In this document: positions 27,223 through 35,698 of the stretch, in pieces
Numbering within the stretch: position 1 is the stretch's first letter
Layout of the letters: each line of letters starts with the position of its first letter
DNA from: Rhodospirillales bacterium
GTDB lineage: Bacteria; Pseudomonadota; Alphaproteobacteria; BOG-932; Roseiterribacteraceae
DNA: 64,000 bases
Direction: 5' to 3'
NCBI GenBank assembly: GCA_028291345.1
Contig: JAQGIF010000154.1
Span: 21,651-85,650 of the forward strand
The notes under the pieces: model-generated
Database searches by the model: none
The model's input: the letters and a program-made list of their open reading frames with translations, nothing else
Told to the model about the DNA's origin: nothing
Translations under genes and position numbers: made by a program

Positions 27223-27347
27223 GGCAAAATGCTGGTTCGGCGGCTGCAAGGGCGGACGAGCCGAGCCAGAGATGGACGTGGGGGGCGCTGGCGCCCCCCA
27301 CGCTCTTGACATCGTATTCCAGGGGAACAGCAATTGGGGGTCTAGCT

Positions 27348-27821
27348 ATGGTCAGACTGCTAGTGAAACTGGCGCTCACCGCCGCGGTCGGCAGCCTGCT
27401 CTCCTCTAACCCAATCGCCGCTCAGGAACTTCCTCCGCAGGCTAGGGCCCAGCGCGTCGAGATCTTACAGGGACCAGCACTCGAAGTGGCTCACGACGAT
27501 TTGGCCATCGTCCGGTGGATCACTACCAACCCTCGCGGGGACGACGAGCATTTTGGCGTCGTGAGTTACGGCACAGACCGTGAGGATTTGAGCCAGAAGG
27601 CGAAAGGCCACATCAGGCTGAACCGGGCTCATCCAAAGACGATTTTCCGGGTGCGCATCGAGGATCTGAAGCCGCAGACGACCTATTACTACAAGGTGAC
27701 CTCGACGGACAGCGCTGGTGAAAGCGATGGGGCGGAAAGCCCTGTTAACCAGTTCACCACACCCGGCCCTGGCGAGCGAATTGTAGCTAATCCTTCTCAA
27801 CCAGGTCCGCAGCCAAAGTAA
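27348..27821 (+). CDS. small secreted fibronectin type III-like protein
   Basis: A 157-residue protein. The ATG at 27348 is followed by a signal peptide ending SSNPIAAQ. The single domain (VEILQGPALEVAHDDLAIVR, then IEDLKPQTTYYYKVTSTDSA) is an Fn3-like fold like the one at the N terminus of purple acid phosphatases. No catalytic domain follows. It lies 125 bases after the peroxidase gene in the same direction, so the two may be co-transcribed and function together outside the cytoplasm. Confidence 0.7.
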   Translation: MVRLLVKLALTAAVGSLLSSNPIAAQELPPQARAQRVEILQGPALEVAHDDLAIVRWITTNPRGDDEHFGVVSYGTDREDLSQKAKGHIRLNRAHPKTIFRVRIEDLKPQTTYYYKVTSTDSAGESDGAESPVNQFTTPGPGERIVANPSQPGPQPK

Positions 27822-28599
27822 CGGTCGTTTCCTCGTATGGTCCATAGGTGTCGGAGTGAGAAGGCGCGCCTGTCATCGCGCTCGGTTTGAAGCGTCGGCT
27901 CCACGCCGCGAATTCGAGCGCAATGACAGGGTTTTCCATCGAACTCCTTAGAGGTTCTCGCGCGGGAGACCCTTCGGCGTCGCCAGGAGCGATATTTCAC
28001 CGCCAGCTTCAGCACGGCGCCATTGCTCAGGTGGTCAACGATCCGCGCTGGATCTCCTGCCATGGGGTCTGGTTCTCCGGATATTGGTAGCCACCGCCGG
28101 ACTGCAGCGCCTGCCGCCGCTCCTCGAGTTCGTCGTCCGAGATCAGGATGTCGGCGCTGCGCTTGTTGAGATCGATGCGCACTCGATCGCAGGTCCTTGG
28201 CAGCGCGAGGCCGCAGCCGCTCGCCGCCTCGGGGAAGCCGTTCAGAAATCCACCGACTGAAGCGCCGCTATTTTACCGCACACAACTGCGGCCCTCAGCG
28301 GAGGGTACGATGAACCGGCAAGAATTGCAGCGATCCTTTATGGCCAGGGGAGTGATTGAGACCATAGAGCTCAAGGGACTGCTGGCTTAACAAAGGTGCG
28401 CAGCTGATGCGTCCTGATATCGACAGCGCCTATCCGGTTCAACGCATCGCCTGGGGAGATTGCAAAACTTCAAAGGCGGATGGAAAAATGTACCGGCATA
28501 ATTTCACGCATGATATTCTACCAACTCACGATCATTCCGTTTCTATCAATGGTCCGCCCTATGTCAGAAACTCGCTCTGAACAATATGACCGAACATAA
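27822..28599. other. degenerate right end of the island
   Basis: No intact gene is supported in this stretch. On the minus strand it holds the ilvD remnant (27948-28235), and just after it a 50-codon frame (27780-27932, minus) with a good AAGGAG site. On the plus strand a 26-codon frame (28310-28390) has a CGGAGGG site. Both are unrecognised and may be relics. An AT-rich stretch leads to the putative attR. Confidence 0.4.
27948..28235 (-). pseudogene. C-terminal remnant of an IlvD/Edd-family dehydratase
   Basis: On the minus strand one frame reads DRVRIDLNKRSADILISDDE then YPENQTPWQEIQRG, the C-terminal end of dihydroxy-acid dehydratase-type enzymes. The match continues in another frame as RIVDHLSNGAVLKLAVKY and in a third as ATPKGLPRENL with a stop at 27948. 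Two frameshifts and loss of the first ~85% of the gene show that it is dead. Confidence 0.8.
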
Positions 28600-28620
28600 G
28601 GTTCGATTCCGGCCTACCGA
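28600..28620 (+). other. putative attR (partial tRNA-Pro 3' end)
   Basis: Twenty-one bases starting GGTTCGATTCCGGCC repeat the tRNA-Pro 3' end at 10315-10336 with one substitution and one deleted C. Nothing of the rest of a tRNA precedes it. cutA begins 16 bases later. Confidence 0.6.
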
Positions 28621-28635
28621 CTATCTTCCGCGTGA

Positions 28636-28980
28636 ATGGTCGTTTCAGCAGTGATTGGTGCAATCTCCGTCTATATCGTAGCGGCAGACCTCGCCGAGGC
28701 TGAGCTGATTGCCGAGGCGTTGGTCGAAGACAGGCTGGCCGCCTGCGTGAATATCCTGGGCAATATCCATTCGGTCTATCGCTGGCAAGGCGCCGTCGAG
28801 CGCGCCGATGAAATCGCTTTGATCGCAAAGACCACGGGCAGCCTGTTCGACCGTTTGGTCGAGCGCGTGCGCGCCTTGCACAGCTATGACACGCCCGCGA
28901 TCGCCGCATGGCCAATCGTCGCCGGCGACGCCGCCTATCTCGATTGGATACAGGCTGAAACCGATCAGGCGTTGCACTAG
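28636..28980 (+). CDS. cutA: divalent-cation tolerance protein CutA
   Basis: A 114-residue trimeric CutA1 family protein. Conserved blocks are SVYIVAADLAEAELIAEALVEDRLAACVNI, here split around the first strand and helix, then HSVYRWQGAVERADEIALIAKTT and the final VAGDAAYLDWI. The role is still debated (metal tolerance in E. coli). The first ten residues are not conserved; GTG at 28651 is an alternative start. It is the first gene after the proposed island. Confidence 0.9.
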   Translation: MVVSAVIGAISVYIVAADLAEAELIAEALVEDRLAACVNILGNIHSVYRWQGAVERADEIALIAKTTGSLFDRLVERVRALHSYDTPAIAAWPIVAGDAAYLDWIQAETDQALH

Positions 28981-29428
28981 CCGCTCGACCTCGATTGCGG
29001 TACACGCAAGCTCCATCCGACCTTGCTACCACCTTAGATCGCGGTGCGATGACGATCTGGAGTTGAGCCTAGCAACCATTCCAGCTGAACCAGCCCGACC
29101 AAAATCGCCTTTTCAGGGCGGCCATGCCGTGGGGATGCTGGATGCGATGTGTCCCAATGGGAATCTCTGCAGGCGGTGGCGATGACCTTCGCCGCCTGGC
29201 TCCATGCCAAAGGCGCGGCACGAATGGGGCAGGGGGGAGTAGGCGGTCGGCCGGGTCCGCGAACTTTCCAACCGCTTCAACAACGCGGTGCGTGCCGTGC
29301 GCCAGAGCGTCATCCCGACGCATAACGCCTGATCGGCTGTGCCCCGATCCCGCCAATAAATTATCCGCAGATTTCGCAGATTAAAAACTTAAGACTTTTG
29401 TTTTATCTGCGTGAATCTGCGGATAAAA
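28981..29428. other. region with a possible gene fragment and a long inverted repeat
   Basis: No intact gene is seen. Around 29243-29332 a plus-strand frame ends RELSNRFNNAVRAVRQSVIP, which looks like a real protein C terminus, but no upstream frame supports a full gene. I do not recognise the family. The inverted repeat at 29361-29427 follows. Confidence 0.35.
29361..29427. repeat. long inverted repeat (about 26-bp arms)
   Basis: TTATCCGCAGATTTCGCAGA on the left pairs with its near-complement at 29401-29427 (ending TGAATCTGCGGATAAA). The motif ATCTGCGTNAATCTGCGGAT is of the short palindromic kind dispersed in many bacterial genomes. It lies between the 3' end of the convergent CoA-binding gene and cutA, where it could stop transcription from both sides. 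Confidence 0.7.
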
Positions 29429-29848
29429 CTACAGTAACCGCTCGACCTCGATGGCCGTGCAACGATCCATCACCACATCCAAGCCGCCCTCGGTGGCGAT
29501 TGCGGCCGCCTCATCATTGGCGATCCCCAGTTGAAGCCAGAGCGATTTGGCGCCGATGGCCACCGCCTCCTCAGCGACCGGCGGCGTGTCCTCGGCGCGG
29601 CGGAAAACATCGACCATGTCGATCGTTTCACCGATCTCGGCCAGGGTGGCATAAACGGTTTCGCCCAGGATGACCTGGCCAGCCACGACCGGATTGACCG
29701 GGATGACGCGGTAACCGGATCGTTGCAGGAAGGCCATGACGCCATGGCTGGCCCGGTTCGCCTTCGGGCTCGCGCCCACAAGAGCGATGGTCTTTGTATC
29801 TTGGAGCAGGCGTCGTAACCCGCTGTCGCTATTCAATATCTCGGCCAT
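29429..29848 (-). CDS. CoA-binding domain protein (YccU family)
   Basis: A 139-residue Rossmann-fold protein. The CoA-binding domain shows TKTIALVGASPKANRASHGV, YRVIPVNPVVAGQVILGE and LWLQLGIANDEAAAIA, ending DRCTAIEVERLL. The upstream frame opens at 29947, but the start at 29848 is preceded by GAGGAAAAA. The function of YccU-like proteins is unclear. It is divergent from rplM. Confidence 0.9.
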   Translation of the reverse strand: MAEILNSDSGLRRLLQDTKTIALVGASPKANRASHGVMAFLQRSGYRVIPVNPVVAGQVILGETVYATLAEIGETIDMVDVFRRAEDTPPVAEEAVAIGAKSLWLQLGIANDEAAAIATEGGLDVVMDRCTAIEVERLL

Positions 29849-29974
29849 TTTTTCCTCGGAAACGATTGTGGCGCAGATGGTGGCGAAGGTAGGAAAATTA
29901 AACGGTATTATAATACCACACACATAAAGCACTGAAACACCTGGCATTAATTTGACATCATGCCCACCATTGGC

Positions 29975-30003
29975 TTGACGTCATTCTACCTGTGCTGTAG
30001 ACA
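29975..30003 (+). promoter_or_regulatory. predicted promoter of rplM-rpsI
   Basis: TTGACG at 29975 and TAGACA at 29998 are separated by 17 bases, 27 bases before the rplM start. A second TTGACA-like element lies at 29952. Confidence 0.5.
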
Positions 30004-30029
30004 GCGCGCTTCATCAAAAGGCGAGTTTC

Positions 30030-30491
30030 ATGAAGACCTTCAATATCAAACCGGCCGACGTCCAAAAGGAATGGCTGGTTATCGACGCGGACGGGCTGGT
30101 GCTCGGCCGCATGGCTAGTTTGATCGCGCTTCGGCTGCGCGGCAAGAATCGTCCGACCTTCACACCCAATGTCGATTGCGGCGACAACATCGTCGTGGTC
30201 AACGCCGAGAAAGTCCGGCTCACGGGCAATAAGGCGCGGGACAACGTGTTCTATTGGCATACCGGTCACCCGGGCGGCATCAAAGGCCGTACGCAGGGTG
30301 CGATCCTGGCCGGCAAGCACCCGGAACGCGTTATCGAGAAGGCAGTCGAGCGAATGCTGCCTAGAGGCCCGCTGGGCCGCCAGCAGCTGTCCAACCTGCG
30401 GGTCTATGCCGGACCCGACCATCCTCATGAAGCGCAGCAGCCGACGACGCTGGATGTCGGCGCGCTCAACCGCAAGAATAAAAGGATCTGA
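30030..30491 (+). CDS. rplM: 50S ribosomal protein L13
   Basis: A 153-residue L13 with [25 protein letters not shown], the [18 protein letters not shown] block and [20 protein letters not shown]. It is the first gene of the usual rplM-rpsI pair. The ribosome-binding site is AAAAGGCGAG. Confidence 0.97.
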   Translation: MKTFNIKPADVQKEWLVIDADGLVLGRMASLIALRLRGKNRPTFTPNVDCGDNIVVVNAEKVRLTGNKARDNVFYWHTGHPGGIKGRTQGAILAGKHPERVIEKAVERMLPRGPLGRQQLSNLRVYAGPDHPHEAQQPTTLDVGALNRKNKRI

Positions 30492-30997
30492 TGATGTCCA
30501 CATCGGAAAATACTCTGCCGACGCGGACGCTGAACGATCTCAGTGATCTCGGCAACGCTGTCGAAAACATCGCGCTCGCTTCCGAGCAGGTACAGCCGCA
30601 ACGCGATGCCTTCGGCCGCTCCTATGCGACCGGCAAGCGCAAGAACGCCATCGCGCGCGTCTGGATCAAACCGGGTAACGGCAAGGTCGAAGTCAACGGC
30701 CGAGACATTACGGTCTATTTCGCCCGTCCCGTGCTGCGCATGATCATCAACCAGCCGTTCCTGGTTTCCGAGCGCCTCGAGCAGTTCGACGTCTATTGCA
30801 CCGTCGTCGGTGGCGGCCTGTCCGGTCAGGCCGGCGCGGTTCGCCATGGCATCGCCACGGCTCTGACGCTGTACGAACCTGGCCTTCGCCCACCGCTCAA
30901 GCACGCCGGCCTGCTGACGCGCGATGCGCGTGTTGTCGAACGTAAGAAATACGGTCGCCGGAAAGCCCGTCGCGGCATGCAGTGGGCGAAGCGTTAA
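30491..30997 (+). CDS. rpsI: 30S ribosomal protein S9
   Basis: A 168-residue S9. The conserved part starts at about residue 43 ([22 protein letters not shown]) and ends [17 protein letters not shown], the tail that reaches the P-site tRNA. The first 40 residues are an acidic extension common in alphaproteobacteria. The start overlaps the rplM stop by one base. A stem-loop without a T run follows at about 31018-31047. Confidence 0.97.
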   Translation: MMSTSENTLPTRTLNDLSDLGNAVENIALASEQVQPQRDAFGRSYATGKRKNAIARVWIKPGNGKVEVNGRDITVYFARPVLRMIINQPFLVSERLEQFDVYCTVVGGGLSGQAGAVRHGIATALTLYEPGLRPPLKHAGLLTRDARVVERKKYGRRKARRGMQWAKR

Positions 30998-31154
30998 TTT
31001 TCTGACTTGGTCTATCGGCCGCGTCGTCCCCCAAGACGGCGCGGCCGGCGGTCTGCATGCCATTCATCTGCACGTTTGCCTGGCATTCCCGTAATCTGTA
31101 GTTGTGTTTCGGACGCTAATGTCCGCGACCAAATAGATTAGAGGGAGGCTGGCG

Positions 31155-32051
31155 ATGAAGACGAAACAGATTGGCTCGATACTCGTCCATCAGGTGGTCG
31201 AGTTCGAAAACCTGGCGTTAGCGGCGAGTTCGATCTTCATGGATTGCCAGCCCGAGATGCTGGCGAGGGGCCGGGAGTGGCTCGACCCGCGTTTCATCGC
31301 GCGCGACAGCGATGACATCTATCTCGGCTTTCACAGCTTCGTGATCCAAAGCGGCGGCCGGAATATCCTGGTCGATACCTGCCACGGCAACGATAAGCGC
31401 CGCGACGGCAATTTCGCGTACTATAACGAGCTGCACACCGATTACCTGGGTAATCTGGCGCGTCATGGGCTGAAGCCCGAAGACATTGATATCGTGCTGT
31501 GCACCCATTTGCATTTCGACCATGTCGGCTGGAACACCAAGCTTGAGAACGGCCGTTGGGTGCCGACATTTCCGAACGCGCGGTACTTGATGTCGAAGGT
31601 GGATTTCGATCATTTCGGCCGGGTAGCGCCGGATTCGCACGAGGCGATGCATCTGCCCTCCTACCACGACAGCGTGCTTCCGGTCGTCGAGGCGGGGCAG
31701 GTGGATTTCGTCGCGATGGACCGGACCGGCGATCACGATCTAGGCCCTAACCTGTGGCTCGAAGCCGCGCCGGGGCACACGCTGGGTTCCATCGTTTTGC
31801 ATGCCAGGAATGAGGCGGGCGGGGCTCTATTTTCCGGCGATGTCTGGCATCATCCGCTTCAGTTCGCTGAGCCGTCGCTCTCGATCTTCGTGGAGCAGGA
31901 TGTCGCGATGGGCGCGGCGACCCGCCGCCGTTTGATCGAAGGCTGTGCGGATACGAATACCTTGCTGATGGCCGCCCATTTTCCGTCGCCCACCGCGGGT
32001 CGTGTGGTAAGTCACGGCGACGGTTTCAGGTTTCAGTTTGCCGACGACTAG
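31155..32051 (+). CDS. MBL-fold metallo-hydrolase (lactonase-like)
   Basis: A 298-residue enzyme of the metallo-beta-lactamase superfamily. The zinc ligands are visible: THLHFDHVGW (HXHXDH), His in AAPGHTLGSIV and Asp in LFSGDVWHHP, with a late His in AAHFPSP. The layout resembles the AiiA/quorum-quenching lactonase branch, but the substrate cannot be told from sequence. There is no signal peptide. GAGGGAGG lies upstream of the start. It stands alone between rpsI and argC. Confidence 0.88.
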   Translation: MKTKQIGSILVHQVVEFENLALAASSIFMDCQPEMLARGREWLDPRFIARDSDDIYLGFHSFVIQSGGRNILVDTCHGNDKRRDGNFAYYNELHTDYLGNLARHGLKPEDIDIVLCTHLHFDHVGWNTKLENGRWVPTFPNARYLMSKVDFDHFGRVAPDSHEAMHLPSYHDSVLPVVEAGQVDFVAMDRTGDHDLGPNLWLEAAPGHTLGSIVLHARNEAGGALFSGDVWHHPLQFAEPSLSIFVEQDVAMGAATRRRLIEGCADTNTLLMAAHFPSPTAGRVVSHGDGFRFQFADD

Positions 32052-32069
32052 CCCCCAATTGGAGGACAG

Positions 32070-33119
32070 ATGACCAGCTTCCCGGAAGTTCGGATCGCAA
32101 TTCTTGGCGCCAGCGGGTATTCGGGCGCCGACCTTGTGCGCCTGCTGGCATTGCATCCCGCCGCCCGAATCGTTGCTCTGACCGGCGAGCGGCAGGCCGG
32201 GAAGTCGATGGGCGAGGTATTCCCGCATCTGGGCGGGCTCGACCTGCCAGTGTTGACCAAAATCGACGACGTCGAGTGGTCCCAAGTTGACGTTGCCTTC
32301 TGCGCCTTGCCGCACGGCACGACGCAGGCGGTGGTCAAGGCGATCCCGTCCAACGTCAAGATCGTCGATATCTCCGCCGATTTCCGGCTGACCGATGCCG
32401 CTAGCTATGCCGAGTGGTATGGCCATGAACATCAGGCGACGGCTCTTCAAGCCGAAGCGGTGTATGGCCTGACGGAGCATAAGCGAGCTGCCATCAGAAA
32501 CGCCCGGCTGATCGCCAACCCCGGCTGCTACCCGACATCGGCGCAGCTTCCGTTGGTTCCGCTGCTGCGGGCGGGCCTGATCGATCCCGACGAGATCATA
32601 ATCGATGCGAAATCGGGCGTCACCGGGGCAGGCCGTGAGGCGAAGCAGGACAGTCTGTACAGCGAGGTTAGCGAGGGCGTGCACGCTTATGGTGTCGCCA
32701 GGCATCGCCACGCGCCTGAGATTGAGCAGGAGCTGGGCATTGCCGCCGGCCGTGATCTCAATATCGTTTTCACGCCGCATCTGATGCCGATGAGCCGCGG
32801 CATCCTGTCGACCATCTATGTGAAACTGACCGCCGGTCATTCGGCCACCGACCTGCGGCGAACGCTGGTCGAGACCTATGCCGACGAGCCCTTCGTGCGG
32901 GTGACCCCGGAAGGGGCAGGGCCGTCGACCCGTCATGTAAGGGGGTCGAATATGGCCCTGATCGGCGTGTTCGCGGACCGGGTGCCGGGAAGGGCGATCC
33001 TGGTTTCGGTGATCGATAATCTGGTCAAGGGGGCGTCTGGGCAGGCGATCCAAAACATGAATGTCATGCTACAAATTCCGGAAACTACAGGTCTTTCCCA
33101 GATAGCGATGTTCCCCTGA
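32070..33119 (+). CDS. argC: N-acetyl-gamma-glutamyl-phosphate reductase
   Basis: A 349-residue enzyme of arginine synthesis that reduces N-acetylglutamyl phosphate with NADPH. The Rossmann motif is ILGASGYSGADLVRLL. The catalytic cysteine is in IANPGCYPTSAQLPL, and DAKSGVTGAGREAK follows. It is of the long (type I) class. Its stop overlaps the next start by one base. Confidence 0.96.
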   Translation: MTSFPEVRIAILGASGYSGADLVRLLALHPAARIVALTGERQAGKSMGEVFPHLGGLDLPVLTKIDDVEWSQVDVAFCALPHGTTQAVVKAIPSNVKIVDISADFRLTDAASYAEWYGHEHQATALQAEAVYGLTEHKRAAIRNARLIANPGCYPTSAQLPLVPLLRAGLIDPDEIIIDAKSGVTGAGREAKQDSLYSEVSEGVHAYGVARHRHAPEIEQELGIAAGRDLNIVFTPHLMPMSRGILSTIYVKLTAGHSATDLRRTLVETYADEPFVRVTPEGAGPSTRHVRGSNMALIGVFADRVPGRAILVSVIDNLVKGASGQAIQNMNVMLQIPETTGLSQIAMFP

Positions 33120-33655
33120 TGCCTTTGATCCTGCCATTCGGCGGCAAGTTGCCGCAAATCGCGCCCGATGCCTTTGTCGCTGACAACGCCGTCATCATTG
33201 GCGATGTGGTCATCGGCTCGGGCGCCAGCATTTGGTTCGGCTGCGTCCTGCGCGGCGACACCAATTATATCCGCGTCGGCGCTCGGACCAACGTGCAGGA
33301 CGGGACCGTCGTCCATGTCGCGCGTGAAGGCCGGGGTACGGAAATCGGCGACGACGTGATGATCGGCCATATGGCGATGATCCACGCCTGCACGATCCAA
33401 AGCGGCGCGATGATCGGCATGACCGCTTGTGTCATGGACAACTCGGTGGTCGAGACCGATGCGATGGTCGCCGCCGGGGCGCTGATATCGCCCAATAAGA
33501 CCGTGAAGACCGGCGAGGTTTGGGCAGGGCGCCCCGGGAAGTTCTGGCGCGTAATGAACGACCAAGATCGTCATTACTTCCGCTCGGGCGTCGAGCACTA
33601 CTTTGAACTTGGCCGGGAATATCGCACCGGCGAACCGCACAGCCGGCTTGGCTGA
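33119..33655 (+). CDS. gamma-carbonic anhydrase family protein
   Basis: A 178-residue left-handed beta-helix protein. Hexapeptide turns run from FVADNAVIIGDVVIGSGASI to VAAGALISPNKTV. The three zinc histidines are in VVHVAREG and MIGHMAMIHAC. This is the YrdA/CaiE-like branch, in which carbonic anhydrase activity is variable. It is coupled to argC by overlap. Confidence 0.92.
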   Translation: MPLILPFGGKLPQIAPDAFVADNAVIIGDVVIGSGASIWFGCVLRGDTNYIRVGARTNVQDGTVVHVAREGRGTEIGDDVMIGHMAMIHACTIQSGAMIGMTACVMDNSVVETDAMVAAGALISPNKTVKTGEVWAGRPGKFWRVMNDQDRHYFRSGVEHYFELGREYRTGEPHSRLG

Positions 33656-33693
33656 TCGGAAGGCGGCGTTTTCCCGATCGAATGGCTTTCCGG

Positions 33694-35520
33694 CTACATC
33701 GCGCGCTGTTTGACGTAGCTGCCGGGGGCGTCCTCAATTGGTTTCAACGCGCCGTCGCCGGGCGCGCGGGCCGGAACCATAGCGCCGCCGTGGGGAGCGA
33801 TCCATTGCTGCCAATCGGTCCACCAGGAACCATCCTGCTTTTCAGCGCCGGCCAGCCACGTTTCCGGATCGGGCGGCAGGGCGTCGTTGGTCCAATAGCC
33901 GTATTTATTGGCTGACGGCGGGTTGACGACACCGGCGATATGTCCCGACGCACCCAATACGAAACGCCGCGTCCCCTTGTAGAGCTGGGTGCCGGCATAG
34001 ACGGACTGCCAGGGCGCGATGTGATCTTCCTTCGTGGCGATGATGTAAGTCGGCGTCTTCACCTTGCCGAGATCGATCGGCACGTTCTGAAGCGTGATCC
34101 CGCCCGGTTCGGCCAGCAGATTCTTCTGATACATGTTGCGCAGGTAAAAGCTGTGCATCGCCGCCGGCATGCGCGTGGAATCGGAGTTCCAATATAGCAG
34201 GTCGAAGGGGAAGGGCTCTTTACCCAGCAGGTAGTTATTGACGACGAATGACCAGATCAGGTCGTTGGCGCGCAGCATGTTGAAGGTGGTGTAAAGGTCC
34301 TTCGCATCCAGATAGCCCTGGCTCTTCATTCTCTCGTCCAGCGCGGCCAACTGCGCTTCGTCGATGAAAACCCGTACCTCGCCGACATCCGTGAAATCGA
34401 CCAAAGCCACGAAATAGGTCGCGGAGGCTACTCGCTTCTGCTGCTTGTTGGCGGCCAGAACGGCGAGACCGGAGGCCAGCAGCGTGCCGCCGAGGCAATA
34501 GCCGATCAGGTTGCTTTCGCGCTGACCTGTGGCCTGCTCGACTGCATCGAGTACGTCCAGGAAGCCTAGTTTCAGATAATCGTCGAAATTCTTTTCTGCC
34601 TGGCTTCGATCAGGATTGACCCAGGAGACGACAAACACCGTATGGCCCTGATCGACCGCCCAGCGCACAAAGGAATTTTCCGGGCGCAGGTCGAGAATGT
34701 AGAATTTATTGATCCAGGGAGGGATAATGACGAGCGGGCGCTTATAGACAGTCTCAGTCGTGGGATTGTACTGCAAAAGCTGCATCAGTTCGTTCTGGTA
34801 GACGACTTTTCCGGGAGCCAGTGCGATGTTCTCGCCGATGCGGAAAGCATCGGGATCGGTCATTTTGACCAGCAGCTGGCCCTTGCCCCGCTCGAGGTCG
34901 CTCAGCAGATTTTCCAGCCCCTTGACCAGATTTTCACCACCGCTCTCGAGGGTGGCGCGCAGGACCTGAGGGTTGGTCAGCACGAAATTGGACGGGGCCA
35001 CCGCATCGACAAACTGGCGGGTATAGAAATCGACCTTCTGCGCGGTCTTTTCGTCGAGACCCTCGACATTCTTAACCACCGACTGCATCCAGCGGGCGCT
35101 TAGCAGATAGGATTGCTTGATAAAATCGAAGATCGCGGCTTCCTGCCAGGCAGGGTCCCGGAAGCGCTTGTCATCCTTTGCCGGGCTGACCGTCGGTTCC
35201 GCCGCTTCCCCCATGAAACGGCGGGTCGCGGAACCGACCAGCGCCATATAATCTTGCCAGAGTTGCATCTGGGCCTGCATCAGGCGGGCGGGGTCGGCCA
35301 ACATGCGGGCGGTCATCTCGAAGAATGCTCCGCCGATATTGAGTTTGTCGATCGGGCCGCCTTCAGTCGAGCTGGCTTGCCGCTCTAGGAATTCGGTAAC
35401 CAGCTTCTGGCCGCGCTCTGCGAGGCGGGTCAGCGCTTGGCTCATTTCGACCGGATTGGGTACCTTGATCGGCCGCTCGTCTGAACCTCTGGCCGATTTC
35501 GATTCAGCTCTGTTTGTCAT
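33694..35520 (-). CDS. phaC: class I poly(3-hydroxyalkanoate) synthase
   Basis: A 608-residue polymerase that links hydroxyacyl-CoA units into storage polyester at the granule surface. The N-terminal half is the PhaC_N domain. The lipase-like box GYCLGGT holds the catalytic Cys, the Asp is in TKEDHIAPWQSV and the His in GASGHIAGVVNPP. Length fits class I, which needs no PhaE or PhaR partner. phaA and phaB are not in the window. It is convergent with the carbonic anhydrase gene. Confidence 0.96.
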   Translation of the reverse strand: MTNRAESKSARGSDERPIKVPNPVEMSQALTRLAERGQKLVTEFLERQASSTEGGPIDKLNIGGAFFEMTARMLADPARLMQAQMQLWQDYMALVGSATRRFMGEAAEPTVSPAKDDKRFRDPAWQEAAIFDFIKQSYLLSARWMQSVVKNVEGLDEKTAQKVDFYTRQFVDAVAPSNFVLTNPQVLRATLESGGENLVKGLENLLSDLERGKGQLLVKMTDPDAFRIGENIALAPGKVVYQNELMQLLQYNPTTETVYKRPLVIIPPWINKFYILDLRPENSFVRWAVDQGHTVFVVSWVNPDRSQAEKNFDDYLKLGFLDVLDAVEQATGQRESNLIGYCLGGTLLASGLAVLAANKQQKRVASATYFVALVDFTDVGEVRVFIDEAQLAALDERMKSQGYLDAKDLYTTFNMLRANDLIWSFVVNNYLLGKEPFPFDLLYWNSDSTRMPAAMHSFYLRNMYQKNLLAEPGGITLQNVPIDLGKVKTPTYIIATKEDHIAPWQSVYAGTQLYKGTRRFVLGASGHIAGVVNPPSANKYGYWTNDALPPDPETWLAGAEKQDGSWWTDWQQWIAPHGGAMVPARAPGDGALKPIEDAPGSYVKQRAM

Positions 35521-35698
35521 GCGTTTCCTCTTGGCCCGGCGAAGAAGATTTGCCGCGGGTCATTTTACTGCTGGACGACGACCCGATTCTGCGAGCAGTT
35601 GGGGCCGTAATCGTGGCGCGGACATTATCAGCGTTCCTGTTTCTTTGCACCCGCCCCGCAGCTTCTGCTACAGGTGGGCAAGCCCATACGGATTTGCC

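Larger units (their letters stand above)
10337..28620. mobile_element. putative genomic island integrated at tRNA-Pro
   Basis: The last 22 bases of tRNA-Pro (10315-10336) recur, with one substitution and one missing base, at 28600-28620 in the same orientation, as expected for attL and attR of a tRNA-targeting element. Between them lie accessory genes (ferritin-like, LuxR-type regulator, type II secretion, peroxidase-like protein) and several broken genes (IS110, gspG, ilvD). Housekeeping genes resume at once outside. No integrase is visible, so the island is probably old and immobile. Confidence 0.65.

Noticed and set aside
31018..31047. GC-rich stem-loop after rpsI
   Set aside because: It could fold strongly, but no T run follows, so it is mentioned with rpsI and not listed as an intrinsic terminator.
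32050..32066. CCAATTGG palindrome before argC, similar to the island motif
   Set aside because: It lacks the conserved flanks and outer C/G pairs of the island sites and lies at the argC ribosome-binding site.
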